Numbered from the stretch's first letter, positions 40,921 to 49,715 are shown. The stretch is 53,499 bases of DNA from Candidatus Bathyarchaeota archaeon (GCA_937873375.1 CALMWK010000164.1:1-53499); one strand, 5' to 3'. Numbers and translations: made by a program. The notes: generated from the sequence alone by a model not told the origin.

Positions 40921-42255
40921 TTATATTATTTTCCTAGAACCTCTTCCAGGTTTCAAATGATGAGCAGATGAAGCGCCATTTGCCATTCGGGCTTTTTCCT
41001 CTGAAACATGAAGCATATCCAGCAGCTCATGTTGATTCGTCACAAATATGGCGCCTAAACTTTTCAACTCGTCAAACAGGGCTTTGGCTTTTCCCTGAGT
41101 GAAATCTCTTGTTTCTATGGGCACTTCGTCGATGATGTACGTTGGTGTTCCCCGCTTCAGAGCCTCTACAGCAGCTTCCAAATTCTGCAGGTTACCAAAA
41201 CCAAACGGAACCGAAGTCACCACAACTAAGCTTGCTTTACGTATCATCTCTAAGTTGGCTTTTTGGGCTTTTTCAGTTACAGTAGAAAATGGTGGTTCAG
41301 TGGCTACAGGTATTTTCAGAAACTCGGCAGTTGCAAAGTCAGTATCTAACACGTTAAGAACCCCAGCAGTCACATTGTAACCTGAATCCGTCAAAATTTT
41401 CATAAGAGTGCTTCCAGTTCCAGCCCCACAAATCAAATGAACTGACAGAGTCCTTTGCTGTTGGTCTTTAGGCTTAGAAATCGGAATAACATAGGGCAAA
41501 TCAGTAACAGGATGCTTGTTAACTATAACGTCAATTCCGAAAACGTTCTTGATGCTCTCACTCGTTAACGTTTCTGCTGCTTTTCCCGCTGCCACAATTT
41601 TCCCATCTTTCAGCAAGATAACAGAGTCACAGTAACGAGCAGCCAAATTAAAATCGTGAAAAACACCCACAATCAATAATTTCTTATCAATACACAACTG
41701 CTTAAGAAGGTCCATTATCTCCAGTTGATTGCTTATGTCTAAGTGGCTGGTAGGTTCATCAAGCAACAAAATTTTTGGCTGCTGAGTCAGAGCCCGAGCA
41801 ATAATAACACGTTGCCTTTCACCACCACTCAGCTCAGTAACTAACCTGTCAGCAAAACGCCAAGTTCCAGTGTACTCCATAGCTTGCCTAGCGATTGCCA
41901 AATCATTCTCGCTTTCACTTTGGAATCTAGAAAGATGCGGCGAACGACCCATCAAAACTATTTGTAGCGCAGTAAAACTAAACGCTATGGCGCTATCCTG
42001 TGGAACTACAGCCATGTTTCTGGCGACTTCGCGAGTCTTCATTTTGTAAACGTCAGCATCATTGAGGAGAATCGCGCCTTTACGCGGTTTCAGTACCCTG
42101 CTTATACTCTTAAGTAACGTTGTTTTTCCAGAACCGTTGGGACCCAAAATTCCCAAAAAAGTGCCAGTTTTAACGGAAAAACGAACATCCTCCAGAATCT
42201 TAACAGATTCGTAGAAGCAATCCACGCCATCAATCGATAAATCAACCATATTCAA
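40921..42255 (-). CDS. btuD: corrinoid ABC transporter ATPase with C-terminal extra domain
   Basis: 444 residues, well above the ~260 usual for BtuD/FecE ATPases. Walker A GPNGSGKTT at 38-46, signature LSGGERQR at 142-149, Walker B LLLDEP at 163-168, H-loop HDFN. Residues about 265-444 form a second alpha/beta domain opening with HLICGAGTGSTLM, a Gly-rich loop, and containing ASLVVVTSVPFG. It may bind a nucleotide or the imported corrinoid. It pairs with the permease at 42259 (3-base gap). Iron-siderophore transport is an alternative for this family, but the cob genes downstream favour corrinoids. Confidence 0.88.
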   Translation of the reverse strand: MNMVDLSIDGVDCFYESVKILEDVRFSVKTGTFLGILGPNGSGKTTLLKSISRVLKPRKGAILLNDADVYKMKTREVARNMAVVPQDSAIAFSFTALQIVLMGRSPHLSRFQSESENDLAIARQAMEYTGTWRFADRLVTELSGGERQRVIIARALTQQPKILLLDEPTSHLDISNQLEIMDLLKQLCIDKKLLIVGVFHDFNLAARYCDSVILLKDGKIVAAGKAAETLTSESIKNVFGIDVIVNKHPVTDLPYVIPISKPKDQQQRTLSVHLICGAGTGSTLMKILTDSGYNVTAGVLNVLDTDFATAEFLKIPVATEPPFSTVTEKAQKANLEMIRKASLVVVTSVPFGFGNLQNLEAAVEALKRGTPTYIIDEVPIETRDFTQGKAKALFDELKSLGAIFVTNQHELLDMLHVSEEKARMANGASSAHHLKPGRGSRKII

Positions 42256-42258
42256 GCC

Positions 42259-43347
42259 TCAAAGCGCCTCTACTCTTTTCTTTCTACGCAAAAGGAACAA
42301 GAAGAAAACAACACCAGTTACAGCAGTTATCACGCCAACAGGAACTTCTTGGGGTGAAGCAGGAGAAGTCAACATTCGGGTCAAGCCATCACAGAGAACA
42401 AGGAAAGAAGCACCAAGAAACACTGAGGAAGGTATCAAAATTCGATGGTCGGGTCCCACCAAGAGCCTAGCTAAATGGGGAACCATCAAACCGATGAAGC
42501 CTATTGCCCCGCTTATCGCAACTGCGGCGCCAGCCAGAAGGGCGCCCACCATCATAAGAAGCAGTTTTACACGTTCCAAGTTGATACCTAAATGTTGAGC
42601 TTGGTCCTCACCTAGAGTAAGCAGGTTCAAGTCGCGTGAATAAAAATAGGCAACAATTATGCCAAAAATGATGAAAGGCAGAATACTCAGCAGCCCCATC
42701 CATGTGGTACGTGTTGAGCTTAAACTGCCTATCAGCCAGAATGTCAAGGGTCCGAGTCTGTCGCCTGCGATTGTCTGCAAATAAGCTACAATCGCTAATT
42801 CAAAAATGCTCACAGCAATTCCTGAGAGCAACAAGGTTGTTATGGGTACCCGTGAACCTACTCTGGAAATGAAATAGACCACAAGTACAGAGATCATGCA
42901 GCCGATAAAAGCGAAGATTGGTATAGTGAGGAGCCCGAATGTTGAGACGCCAACTCCGAGAACTATCGCAAGTGCAGCTCCTAGCGAGGCGGCTGACGAA
43001 GCGCTTGTAGTGTAAGGGTCCGCCATCGGATTTCTGAATAAGCCTTGGAATATTGTACCTGAAGCCGCTAGAGCTGCTCCAACTAGAGCACCGCACAAAA
43101 TTCGTGGAAACCGAACTAGCATTATTATGGGTTCTTTGTCAATTTGGAATTGTGTAAGATGTACAGAATCACCAAGAAAGGGTATATTCTTGAGGAGTAT
43201 GTTCACGATGTCCTGAAAAGGGATAGGGGTAAACCCCATGTTAAGGGAAACAAGAATAGTCACCATAAAGAGCAATACGAGTAGTAAAAAGTACATTTTC
43301 CATCTGGAAGTTCGTCTTGAACCAGTCGGGTTTCCGTTATTTACCAC
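42259..43347 (-). CDS. btuC: corrinoid ABC transporter permease (BtuC/FecCD)
   Basis: 362 residues from GTG/ATG at 43347. About ten TM helices. FecCD-type motifs: PRILCGALVGAALAASGTIFQGLFRNPMADPY (quoted in parts: PRILCGALVGA, GLFRNPMADPY), ATPase-coupling GEDQAQHLGI, and GAIGFIGLMVPHLARLL. It forms the dimeric membrane channel of a type II importer for cobamides. Between the binding protein upstream and the ATPase downstream, all same strand. Confidence 0.9.
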   Translation of the reverse strand: MVNNGNPTGSRRTSRWKMYFLLLVLLFMVTILVSLNMGFTPIPFQDIVNILLKNIPFLGDSVHLTQFQIDKEPIIMLVRFPRILCGALVGAALAASGTIFQGLFRNPMADPYTTSASSAASLGAALAIVLGVGVSTFGLLTIPIFAFIGCMISVLVVYFISRVGSRVPITTLLLSGIAVSIFELAIVAYLQTIAGDRLGPLTFWLIGSLSSTRTTWMGLLSILPFIIFGIIVAYFYSRDLNLLTLGEDQAQHLGINLERVKLLLMMVGALLAGAAVAISGAIGFIGLMVPHLARLLVGPDHRILIPSSVFLGASFLVLCDGLTRMLTSPASPQEVPVGVITAVTGVVFFLFLLRRKKRVEAL

Positions 43348-43390
43348 GCAATTTTCCCCAAGTTTGATTAATAAAAAAGGAAGGGGATAT

Positions 43391-44428
43391 TTATGATGTG
43401 CCGTTGTAGGGTCCGAAGATTTCAGGGTGAATTATCTTTGCCAGAATCTCAAGCGAATCAACTTGCCGTGGACCAGGTTCATCAATGATGTCTCCGCTAA
43501 CTGTGTACATTTTGTTGTTTGCTACCGCGCTTATGCTGCTCCAGCCAGGTCTGTTTGCGACAGTTGTGTAGTTGCCCCAGAAGGATTCTATACCCATTTG
43601 GGTGGGGAAGACCATTATGTCTGGGTTCTGTGTGATAATAGACTCTGAAGTGACAATGGGGTAATCGGTAGTTGCGTTTTCGAATATGTTTTGTCCTCCA
43701 GCGAGCTTTATCACTTCGTCAACGAATGTTCCTTTGCCAACGCTCATGTAGGGGTCGCTCCAGATTTCATGATACACTGTGGGTTTTGTTGTTGCAGTAC
43801 TTACACCGTTGACCACTGCGTCAATTCTTATTTGCAAAGCATTAACTGCTGCTTGGGCTTCCGCATCGTGTCCGGTTGCCTTGCCAACTGTAAGCATATT
43901 TTGCAGGATACCATTTAGACCAGTGGGATTCAAAGTTAAGACGTTGTATCCAAGACCTCTAAGCTGGTCTGCTGCATCAAAGCTGCCTAGACTTGCGATG
44001 ATCAGGTCGGGGTTCAGAGCGACTATTGGTTCAATTGGAGGCTGATAGTAGTTGCCGATGCTTGACATGTTGCCGGCTTCGATCCATGCTGAGAAGTTGT
44101 AGGGGTAATTGTCATAGTCTGTTACGCCAACAACTTGGTTTCCTGCGCCGACAGCGAAGAGAACCTGTGTGTTAGCGGGAGCCAACGACACTACACGTTG
44201 GGGGTAGGCAGTGAGAGTCAGACTATTATTGTAGTCGTCAATAAGCGTCACTGGCAAAGCAGACGGACTTGCAGACGGTGATGAGGTGGGTGTGGAAGTA
44301 GGGGTCGCAGTGGGTGATGGGCTGGGCGTTGCAGTGTTATTTTGTCCTTGATAGTACAAGGCAGTTCCTAACGAAGCCACCACAATTATTGCAATTGCAA
44401 CTATTGTAATTATGTATAGTCTTTTCAT
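43391..44428 (-). CDS. btuF: corrinoid-binding protein of ABC importer (BtuF-like)
   Basis: 345 residues from ATG 44428 with GAGTGA 8 bases upstream; GTG 44437 is in frame. An N-terminal TM anchor (about 3-24) and a Thr/Ser/Pro stalk (about 30-60) are followed by a periplasmic-binding fold of the BtuF/FhuD class: QRVVSLAPANTQVLFAVGAG, the long connecting helix, and GGQNIFENA near residue 245. The anchor replaces a bacterial signal peptide, as usual in archaea. A palindromic operator lies at its transcription start (44451-44465), so the whole seven-gene operon is probably regulated there. Confidence 0.88.
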   Translation of the reverse strand: MKRLYIITIVAIAIIVVASLGTALYYQGQNNTATPSPSPTATPTSTPTSSPSASPSALPVTLIDDYNNSLTLTAYPQRVVSLAPANTQVLFAVGAGNQVVGVTDYDNYPYNFSAWIEAGNMSSIGNYYQPPIEPIVALNPDLIIASLGSFDAADQLRGLGYNVLTLNPTGLNGILQNMLTVGKATGHDAEAQAAVNALQIRIDAVVNGVSTATTKPTVYHEIWSDPYMSVGKGTFVDEVIKLAGGQNIFENATTDYPIVTSESIITQNPDIMVFPTQMGIESFWGNYTTVANRPGWSSISAVANNKMYTVSGDIIDEPGPRQVDSLEILAKIIHPEIFGPYNGTS

Positions 44429-44450
44429 TTTTTTCACTCTTTTTTAGTTA

Positions 44451-44485
44451 GATGGATTATCCATCCTATATCTATGCATATAAAC
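44451..44485 (-). promoter_or_regulatory. btuF promoter with perfect palindromic operator
   Basis: Minus-strand TATA GTTTATATG is at 44477-44485. The perfect 15-base palindrome GATGGAT-T-ATCCATC is at 44451-44465, centred about 23 bases downstream of TATA, exactly at the predicted start of transcription. This is the position for a repressor that blocks polymerase. A related TGGAT/ATCCA palindrome is at 45787-45803. Confidence 0.65.
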
Positions 44486-44592
44486 TTTCCCCAAAAAAGT
44501 TGACCCAGCGATTATTTGGAATGTATTGAAGTTTAGGTTGGTTATTCGCGTAAAACTTAAGAATCTCTCTTTGTAACAGATGGTTGATTGCC

Positions 44593-45075
44593 ATGAGCTC
44601 CGATAATTCACCACCATTATTGAAGTTTCTTGAGAAGAATGGAATAACTTTGAAGGATTTGATTGACACAGCTCTTGAGTTTTATGTTCCTCATCCAGGG
44701 GTAGAAACCAAAGAAAAAGCTGAGGAGTTCCTTCGTGAAGAATTCTTGGATATTTTATCTGATGTGAACATTTCCACTCTTGAAATCATGTGCTTCAGGG
44801 CACAAGAGGATGCTGAAGCCGGATTAATTCCGGGGTTAACACAAGAAAGATTCAGAGGACGCCCAGGACTCGTAGCTGATGAGTTGATGGGGCTGGCCAT
44901 TGCCAATTACATTGCGGGAGTAAAGGGTATTTTTGAGTTCACTAGGTTTGACCAAGCGAAACCGGGCATCCTAAAGAAGCTAGGAGCAATCACAAACGAT
45001 GGCATAGGCGGACTTGTCGCAGGCGTTTCTTCAAACATGTACACTCGAGCATTTAGGAACGCGCCAAAAGAATAA
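44593..45075 (+). CDS. cobZ: alpha-ribazole-phosphate phosphatase CobZ (PgpA-like)
   Basis: 160 residues from ATG 44593; TTG 44584 is in frame. All-helical PgpA/YutG-like protein: GITLKDLIDTALEFYVP at the N-terminus, GLVADELMGLAIANYI with the DE pair at about 98, FDQAKPGILKK and DGIGGLVAGVSSNMY with the catalytic acidic residue at the C-terminus. CobZ of Methanosarcina, of this family, removes the phosphate from alpha-ribazole-5'-phosphate, the last missing step beside CobT, CobS and CobY. It is divergent from btuF, which supports this over phosphatidylglycerophosphatase. Confidence 0.8.
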   Translation: MSSDNSPPLLKFLEKNGITLKDLIDTALEFYVPHPGVETKEKAEEFLREEFLDILSDVNISTLEIMCFRAQEDAEAGLIPGLTQERFRGRPGLVADELMGLAIANYIAGVKGIFEFTRFDQAKPGILKKLGAITNDGIGGLVAGVSSNMYTRAFRNAPKE

Positions 45076-45109
45076 TCTACTTTTTTTCTTTACACTAATT
45101 TTTTAGTGT
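45076..45109. terminator. bidirectional terminator between cobZ and 45090 gene
   Basis: T7 and T6 runs after cobZ together with CACTAA-tttt-TTAGTG, a 6-base-arm hairpin at 45095-45110 that overlaps the 3' end of the opposite gene. Confidence 0.4.
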
Positions 45110-45752
45110 TGGCTTTTTTGAAGGCGGAAAAGACGCCGTGACAGTCACAAGAGGTTCCGACTACGAATTTATCCTTGGTTTTTGCCCAGTTGAAAAACTC
45201 TTGAAGCTCGGTGCCTTTGAGTGCGCCCATTCCTGGCGCCATTGAGTGGCTTAATAGGATAAAAGCGTCTGGACTTGCGAATTTCATCAGTTTTGTCATT
45301 GTGCATGGTTTTTTTATTCTTGATGAGGGACAGGTTTCGGGCATTGAGCAGTTATCTAGGCAGTCGTGGTCTCGGTTGAAGCTTAAAATCAGCTTACCTT
45401 TTCCTGAAAGCAGGACGACGACTTGAGGCAGTTTTTGAAGTATGTTGCTTATGGCTTCTGTCCACGGTGTAAGTTCAAATTTGATTTTAGCCATATCTGC
45501 AGCTATGTGGACGGGGGCTGTGGGAAAAACGTATTCAGGGTTTAGTTTGTCAATGAGAGTTATTGCTAAAGAGAGGTCACCGTGTAAGAAATATTCTCCC
45601 TGCGTGTCGATGTGCTGGGCGCTTTGCAGTTTAAATCGTTTGACAGCTTGGCAGTTTGGATCAAGGTCCACAACCACGAAGTCGTTACGTTGTTTTCTGA
45701 GAAATTCAACTGCGTTACAGCCGTATTTTCCGCCGCCAATGATTATATCCAT
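45090..45752 (-). CDS. Rossmann-fold (TrkA-N-like) protein with Cys motifs
   Basis: 220 residues from ATG 45752 with GAGAGA upstream; the frame is open to 45836, but that part covers the promoter. N-terminal NAD(P)-binding-like beta-alpha-beta DIIIGGGKYGCNAVEFL with acidic VVDLDPN at the end of strand 2. The C-terminal half has clustered cysteines (HDCLDNCSMPETC, KKPCTM, TSCDCHG), enough for an Fe-S cluster or zinc. I do not recognise a characterised family. Its own promoter has a palindrome related to that of btuF, so corrinoid-linked regulation is possible. Confidence 0.7.
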   Translation of the reverse strand: MDIIIGGGKYGCNAVEFLRKQRNDFVVVDLDPNCQAVKRFKLQSAQHIDTQGEYFLHGDLSLAITLIDKLNPEYVFPTAPVHIAADMAKIKFELTPWTEAISNILQKLPQVVVLLSGKGKLILSFNRDHDCLDNCSMPETCPSSRIKKPCTMTKLMKFASPDAFILLSHSMAPGMGALKGTELQEFFNWAKTKDKFVVGTSCDCHGVFSAFKKANTKKLV

Positions 45753-45786
45753 TATTTTTCTCTCGTTAGCTATGATAGTTAAATTG

Positions 45787-45820
45787 TTGGATAGTTTATC
45801 CAATGCCCAATGTATTAAAG
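45787..45820 (-). promoter_or_regulatory. promoter with palindrome for the 45090 gene
   Basis: Perfect inverted repeat TTGGATA-gtt-TATCCAA at 45787-45803, with a TATA-like CTTTAATAC at 45812-45820 on the minus strand. The layout, with the palindrome at the expected transcription start, matches the btuF promoter. Confidence 0.55.
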
Positions 45821-45870
45821 TTTCCCGTAAAACCAAAAAGGCAATGTGCGAGCAAACTTCATTTGGGTGG

Positions 45871-46242
45871 TCAACTTTTCGACTGTTTGTAGGATAGCCC
45901 AGTAAAAACTGCTACTGTTTTGTCTTCTTTACGGACGGTTATGCTGTACAGCCCAAACGTTTTTCCCTCAGACACCTTCACTGCCTCAGCGGTTAACGTG
46001 TCCCCTTCCAGAGTGGGTTTCAGAAAGTTAATGCTCACCTGCACCGCAACCGCCACCTTATCACCAGAATTTGCTGCCTCCGCAAAAGCGCAGTCTGCCA
46101 AAGAGAAAATTACCCCACCATGTGTAACGCCTACAAAATTCGTGTGCTGTTTGGTGATTTTCAGGCTCATTTTTGCGTAGCCATCTTTCACTTCAACGAC
46201 TTGAACGCCCAAAAGCTCTCTAAAACTGTCTTCACCTTTCAT
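45871..46242 (-). CDS. PaaI-type hotdog thioesterase
   Basis: 123 residues from ATG 46242, overlapping the LivM gene's stop by 4 bases. Hotdog fold with HTNFVGVTHGGVIFSLADCAFAEAAN: the HGG motif and catalytic Asp are as in PaaI/phenylacetyl-CoA thioesterases. It would hydrolyse aryl- or acyl-CoA. Downstream of phenylacetate-CoA ligase and IorAB in the same operon, it fits release of free arylacetates or protection of the CoA pool. Confidence 0.88.
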   Translation of the reverse strand: MKGEDSFRELLGVQVVEVKDGYAKMSLKITKQHTNFVGVTHGGVIFSLADCAFAEAANSGDKVAVAVQVSINFLKPTLEGDTLTAEAVKVSEGKTFGLYSITVRKEDKTVAVFTGLSYKQSKS

Positions 46243-47282
46243 GGTTTAACCTCTTTCTTATCACGTCGTAAGTAAGCGTAGGTTTTGTTAATGAGTGAGG
46301 TTATTCCTTTTGGCGCAAAAATAACCACTAAGAGCAGAATTACGCCAAGCATCATCATGCGTATCGGAGGACCCACATTACTCACCGCAGGAAACAGTGG
46401 ACCCATCAGGCCTTGCAGAAATGGGTCAATGCGAGGCAGGTAAGCGTCAATGGAGACAATTATAACGGAACCGATGAGGGGTCCTTCTATGGTGCCTAAT
46501 CCGCCGATGACCGCTATCATAAGCGGCAAAAACGAGTAGTAGGGGTCAAAGATTGAAACTTGAATGTAACGAATCGACTCAGCGTATAATCCTCCAGCTA
46601 TGCCTGCGAAAAAGGTACTCAACACAAACGCTATCAGACGGTATTTGCCAGTGTTTATCCCTGTCATTTTGGCTTCAAGCTCATTTTCACGTATGGCTTT
46701 GAAAGCCAAGCCCAGTTTGGACTTCATCACCAAATAAATCACAAGTATTGAAGTGGCGGCTATGGCAAATGTGAAGTAGTAAAAGGGAATCCCACGGGGA
46801 ACAATCAACGGCGTGGCAAAACCCATTATGCCGCCTATCACGGAGTCAAATTGGCTGATAAGCGTCAAAGCGATAACTGAGAAGCCGAAGGTAACCATGG
46901 CGAGGAACCAAGCTTTCAATCGGACACATGCAAGACCAATTAGAAGACCGATACCTGCTGAGAATAAACCGCCTACAAAAAGCCCAACTATGGGAGGCAC
47001 CCCTAACTTTATTGCAAGCAAAGCGGAAGCGAAACCACCTATGCCCAAAAACGCCGCGTGCCCAAGCGAACCCTGACCCGAGTAGGCAAGCAGGTTCCAG
47101 CTTGAAGCGTAAATGGCAAAAATAATCATAGGCGCTAAGACTTCACCAATTACATACTCGCTCCCTATGAACATGGGAAGAACTGCTATAAACGCTAAGC
47201 CTAACATGATAAAATAGAACCGCTTTGAGTGCAATAGACTTGTGAATTTTTTGGAGTTTAACAAACCCGTAAGCTGCGTCAT
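46239..47282 (-). CDS. livM: branched-chain-type amino acid ABC permease LivM
   Basis: 347 residues from ATG 47282, preferred over GTG 47303 because AAGGTGA lies 8 bases before it and the longer form would overlap livH. About ten TM helices. LivM marks: GQGSLGHAAFLGIGGFASALLA at the N-terminal third, the ATPase-coupling AIRENELEAKMTGINTGKYRLIAFVLS, and GGLGTIEGPLIGSVIIV. It forms the permease heterodimer with LivH. The transporter's two ATPases (LivG, LivF) are not in the window. Confidence 0.92.
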   Translation of the reverse strand: MTQLTGLLNSKKFTSLLHSKRFYFIMLGLAFIAVLPMFIGSEYVIGEVLAPMIIFAIYASSWNLLAYSGQGSLGHAAFLGIGGFASALLAIKLGVPPIVGLFVGGLFSAGIGLLIGLACVRLKAWFLAMVTFGFSVIALTLISQFDSVIGGIMGFATPLIVPRGIPFYYFTFAIAATSILVIYLVMKSKLGLAFKAIRENELEAKMTGINTGKYRLIAFVLSTFFAGIAGGLYAESIRYIQVSIFDPYYSFLPLMIAVIGGLGTIEGPLIGSVIIVSIDAYLPRIDPFLQGLMGPLFPAVSNVGPPIRMMMLGVILLLVVIFAPKGITSLINKTYAYLRRDKKEVKP

Positions 47283-47286
47283 CCTG

Positions 47287-48159
47287 TTAGTCACCTTTTC
47301 CACCGAATATTCCTGTAGGCTTAATCACCAGCACAACTATGAGCAACACAAAAGCAATTGCGTCAGGCCAAATTCCACCAAGCACGTAACCTGCTGTATT
47401 TTCAGCTATACCATAGAGCAGACCACCCACGACTGCGCCAGGTATGCTTCCTAAGCCACCCAGTATGATTATGGCAAATGCTTTAATTGTGGGCAATGCA
47501 CCCAAGGCGGGGCTGAAAGGAAAGATTATGCCGTAAAGTGCCCCTGCGGCTCCTGCCAAGGCGGCGCCCAAGGCGAAAGTGAAAATGTAAACTTTTTCGA
47601 TGTTAATGCCCATAAGCTGGGTGGCGTCGCTTTTTTGGCTGGTTGCCCGCATGGCTAAGCCGATTTTGGTTTTTTTCATCAGAAATATAATGGATAAAAG
47701 AATTACAATAACAATCCCCATGGCTGCTATCCTGTCGTAGCTTATGGATATTCCACCTAAAGAAAGAAGACCATGTAAAGGACTTGCTATTTGGGCGGAT
47801 TTGTTGCCCCACAAAAGCACAGCAGCATTTTCAAAAATGTAAATTAAGCCTAAGCTGACGAATATTTCGTTTAGTTTATCGGTTCCGAGAACTTTGCGGA
47901 AGGTAAACCGTTCAACGCCGAGCCCAATTAAAGCCACTCCACCCATTGCCACAAGAATGGATAGGTAAGCGTTTAGACCCAAAACAACGGATGCTGTGAA
48001 AGCGAGGTAGGCTCCAATCATTAGGAGTTGCCCGTGAGCGAAGTTTACTAGTTTCATTACGCCGAAGATTATGCTTAACCCTGCTGCTAACAGTATGTAA
48101 ATGCAGCCGTTCGCAACGCCCCAAAGCAAAGTTTCAGCTAGTCCAGACGGGGTAATCAT
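47287..48159 (-). CDS. livH: branched-chain-type amino acid ABC permease LivH
   Basis: 290 residues from ATG 48159. About eight TM helices. LivH marks: IFGVMKLVNFAHGQLLMIGAYLAF, the coupling loop MRATSQKSDATQLMGINIEKVY and GGLGSIPGAVVGGLLYGIAE. It is 4 bases from LivM. Together with the LivK-like protein it forms a HAAT-family importer. Given its IorAB and PaaK neighbours, aromatic amino acids or arylacetates are as likely substrates as branched-chain ones. Confidence 0.92.
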   Translation of the reverse strand: MITPSGLAETLLWGVANGCIYILLAAGLSIIFGVMKLVNFAHGQLLMIGAYLAFTASVVLGLNAYLSILVAMGGVALIGLGVERFTFRKVLGTDKLNEIFVSLGLIYIFENAAVLLWGNKSAQIASPLHGLLSLGGISISYDRIAAMGIVIVILLSIIFLMKKTKIGLAMRATSQKSDATQLMGINIEKVYIFTFALGAALAGAAGALYGIIFPFSPALGALPTIKAFAIIILGGLGSIPGAVVGGLLYGIAENTAGYVLGGIWPDAIAFVLLIVVLVIKPTGIFGGKGD

Positions 48160-48211
48160 GCAAGCTCAACCTCACCTATTTTCTCATGTTTACTATTTAA
48201 AATGTACCGAG

Positions 48212-48239
48212 AAAACAAAAAAAATAAAAAGAAAAAAGA
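48212..48239 (-). terminator. T-rich tract between livK and livH
   Basis: Minus-strand T runs of 6, 5 and 8 just after the livK stop. It may act as a partial terminator that lets the binding protein be made in excess over the permeases. Confidence 0.4.
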
Positions 48240-48254
48240 TTGTTGGCTGAAAGT

Positions 48255-49715
48255 TTATGGACTTCCAGGTTGGTAGCCCGTAGGCAGCACAAAGTCTGCT
48301 TGTTTGAGGGTGCCGATGCCAGGTACAGTTGCTGGATACACGATTTGTGGTCTTGCTTCTTGGAGAGTTGCGTTGTAGGTAAATTGTTCAACGAATGTTA
48401 TGGGTGCAATTTCGTGGTAGTTTGTGCTTGTGCTGAATTGTACGGTGCCTGTTTGAGTCATTATCAGCATTTGAGGTATGTTTATCTGTTCTATGGCGGT
48501 TCTGACTGCAGCTTTGTCTACGGTTCCTGCTTGCTCAATCGCGGCTTTGGCAATGAAGAAAGCATCGTATGTGTCAGCGCCCATCATGCCTGGAATCTTA
48601 CCGGCATTTGCGGCTTGATAATTTGTAACATAAGTCTCTATAGACTGCATGTAGAAGGGTGGTCCAGCGTATGGAGCAAATTTGGATTCCAGCAACACAC
48701 CGCCGCCATACTCGCCAAGAAGCGTGTACAACTGGGGGTCTTCGCAGCATTCAACAGCAATGTACACAGTGTTTAATCCAACGTCTTTTTGTCCTTCTCT
48801 GATTATTTCTGCAGTGTTTGCTATGAAGTCTACCACGTATACAGCGTCAGGCTTTGCGTCTTTGACAACTGTGAGGTCTGTTTGGAAGCTGGTGGCAGTT
48901 GTTTGGTAAGGTCTCTCAACGACAACTTCTACGGGCAGGTTGTTTGCTTGTATCAGGTTTTTAGTGTCAGCCAAAACGCCATTGCCAAAAGCATCATTGC
49001 GGTAAATGACTGCTAATCTGAGGGGTCTGGATGCGTCGAAGCCGTATGTGCTGTCAAGCAGAGGTTTCATAGTTTGGGCGAAGAAGTTAACCACTGTTTT
49101 GCTGTAGTCGGCAGTTGTTGTGCAGTAGTGGAACATGTAGCTCATGCCTTCAGCATCGTCATATCTTCGCGCATCATCTGCGGGTAATCCGCCGAAGTTG
49201 CCTTGTGGTCCTCGTCGGGTGACTAGGTTTGATGAGGCACCAGTTATGATGTAAGGAACGCGGTTTTCGATTGCTACAACTTGGTCTGCGAGGGTGCCTG
49301 CGCTTGTGTATCCGCCGATGAGAAGGTCAACGTTGTCTTCTGTTACTGCGCGGGTCACTGGACCCACTGTTTCGCCAGCTGTGTCCTTGCCAGTGTCTGC
49401 TATAACTAGTTCGATTGGAACTTTGGTGTTCCACGCGGCGACGTAGACGCCTCCGGCAGCGTTGATTTCTTCAACGGCTAGTTTAGCGGCGCGGTCCATG
49501 TCTTGGCCTTCAGCTATTTGGTAGCCTGCAACTAAGCCTATTTTGATGGGTCTTGCATCGGGTGATGGCGTACTGGTCGCGGATGCTGTAGGCGTTGAAG
49601 TTGGGCTGGGTGAAGGTGAGGTGGATGGTTGCTGAGTTAATTGCCAGGTTCCTACGCCTGCGGCGACAACAATGATTGCTATAGCGATAATCGCAACTAA
49701 CATTTTAGTTTGCAT
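48255..49715 (-). CDS. livK: ABC transporter substrate-binding protein (LivK family)
   Basis: 486 residues from ATG 49715, which has AAGGAGAT 5-12 bases upstream. TM anchor (about 6-24), a Ser/Thr/Pro stalk (about 28-56), then a type I periplasmic-binding fold: PIKIGLVAGY, AAKLAVEEINAAGGV, LLIGGYTSAGTLADQVV, and AVIYRNDAFGNGV. It captures the substrate outside the membrane for LivHM. The T-rich tract after it and the 50-base gap before it separate it slightly from the ior genes. Confidence 0.9.
   Translation of the reverse strand: MQTKMLVAIIAIAIIVVAAGVGTWQLTQQPSTSPSPSPTSTPTASATSTPSPDARPIKIGLVAGYQIAEGQDMDRAAKLAVEEINAAGGVYVAAWNTKVPIELVIADTGKDTAGETVGPVTRAVTEDNVDLLIGGYTSAGTLADQVVAIENRVPYIITGASSNLVTRRGPQGNFGGLPADDARRYDDAEGMSYMFHYCTTTADYSKTVVNFFAQTMKPLLDSTYGFDASRPLRLAVIYRNDAFGNGVLADTKNLIQANNLPVEVVVERPYQTTATSFQTDLTVVKDAKPDAVYVVDFIANTAEIIREGQKDVGLNTVYIAVECCEDPQLYTLLGEYGGGVLLESKFAPYAGPPFYMQSIETYVTNYQAANAGKIPGMMGADTYDAFFIAKAAIEQAGTVDKAAVRTAIEQINIPQMLIMTQTGTVQFSTSTNYHEIAPITFVEQFTYNATLQEARPQIVYPATVPGIGTLKQADFVLPTGYQPGSP

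Noticed and set aside
44438-44592. Cobalamin riboswitch ahead of btuF
   Set aside because: No B12-box or long structured leader; the leader is only about 30 bases. The palindrome suggests a protein repressor instead.
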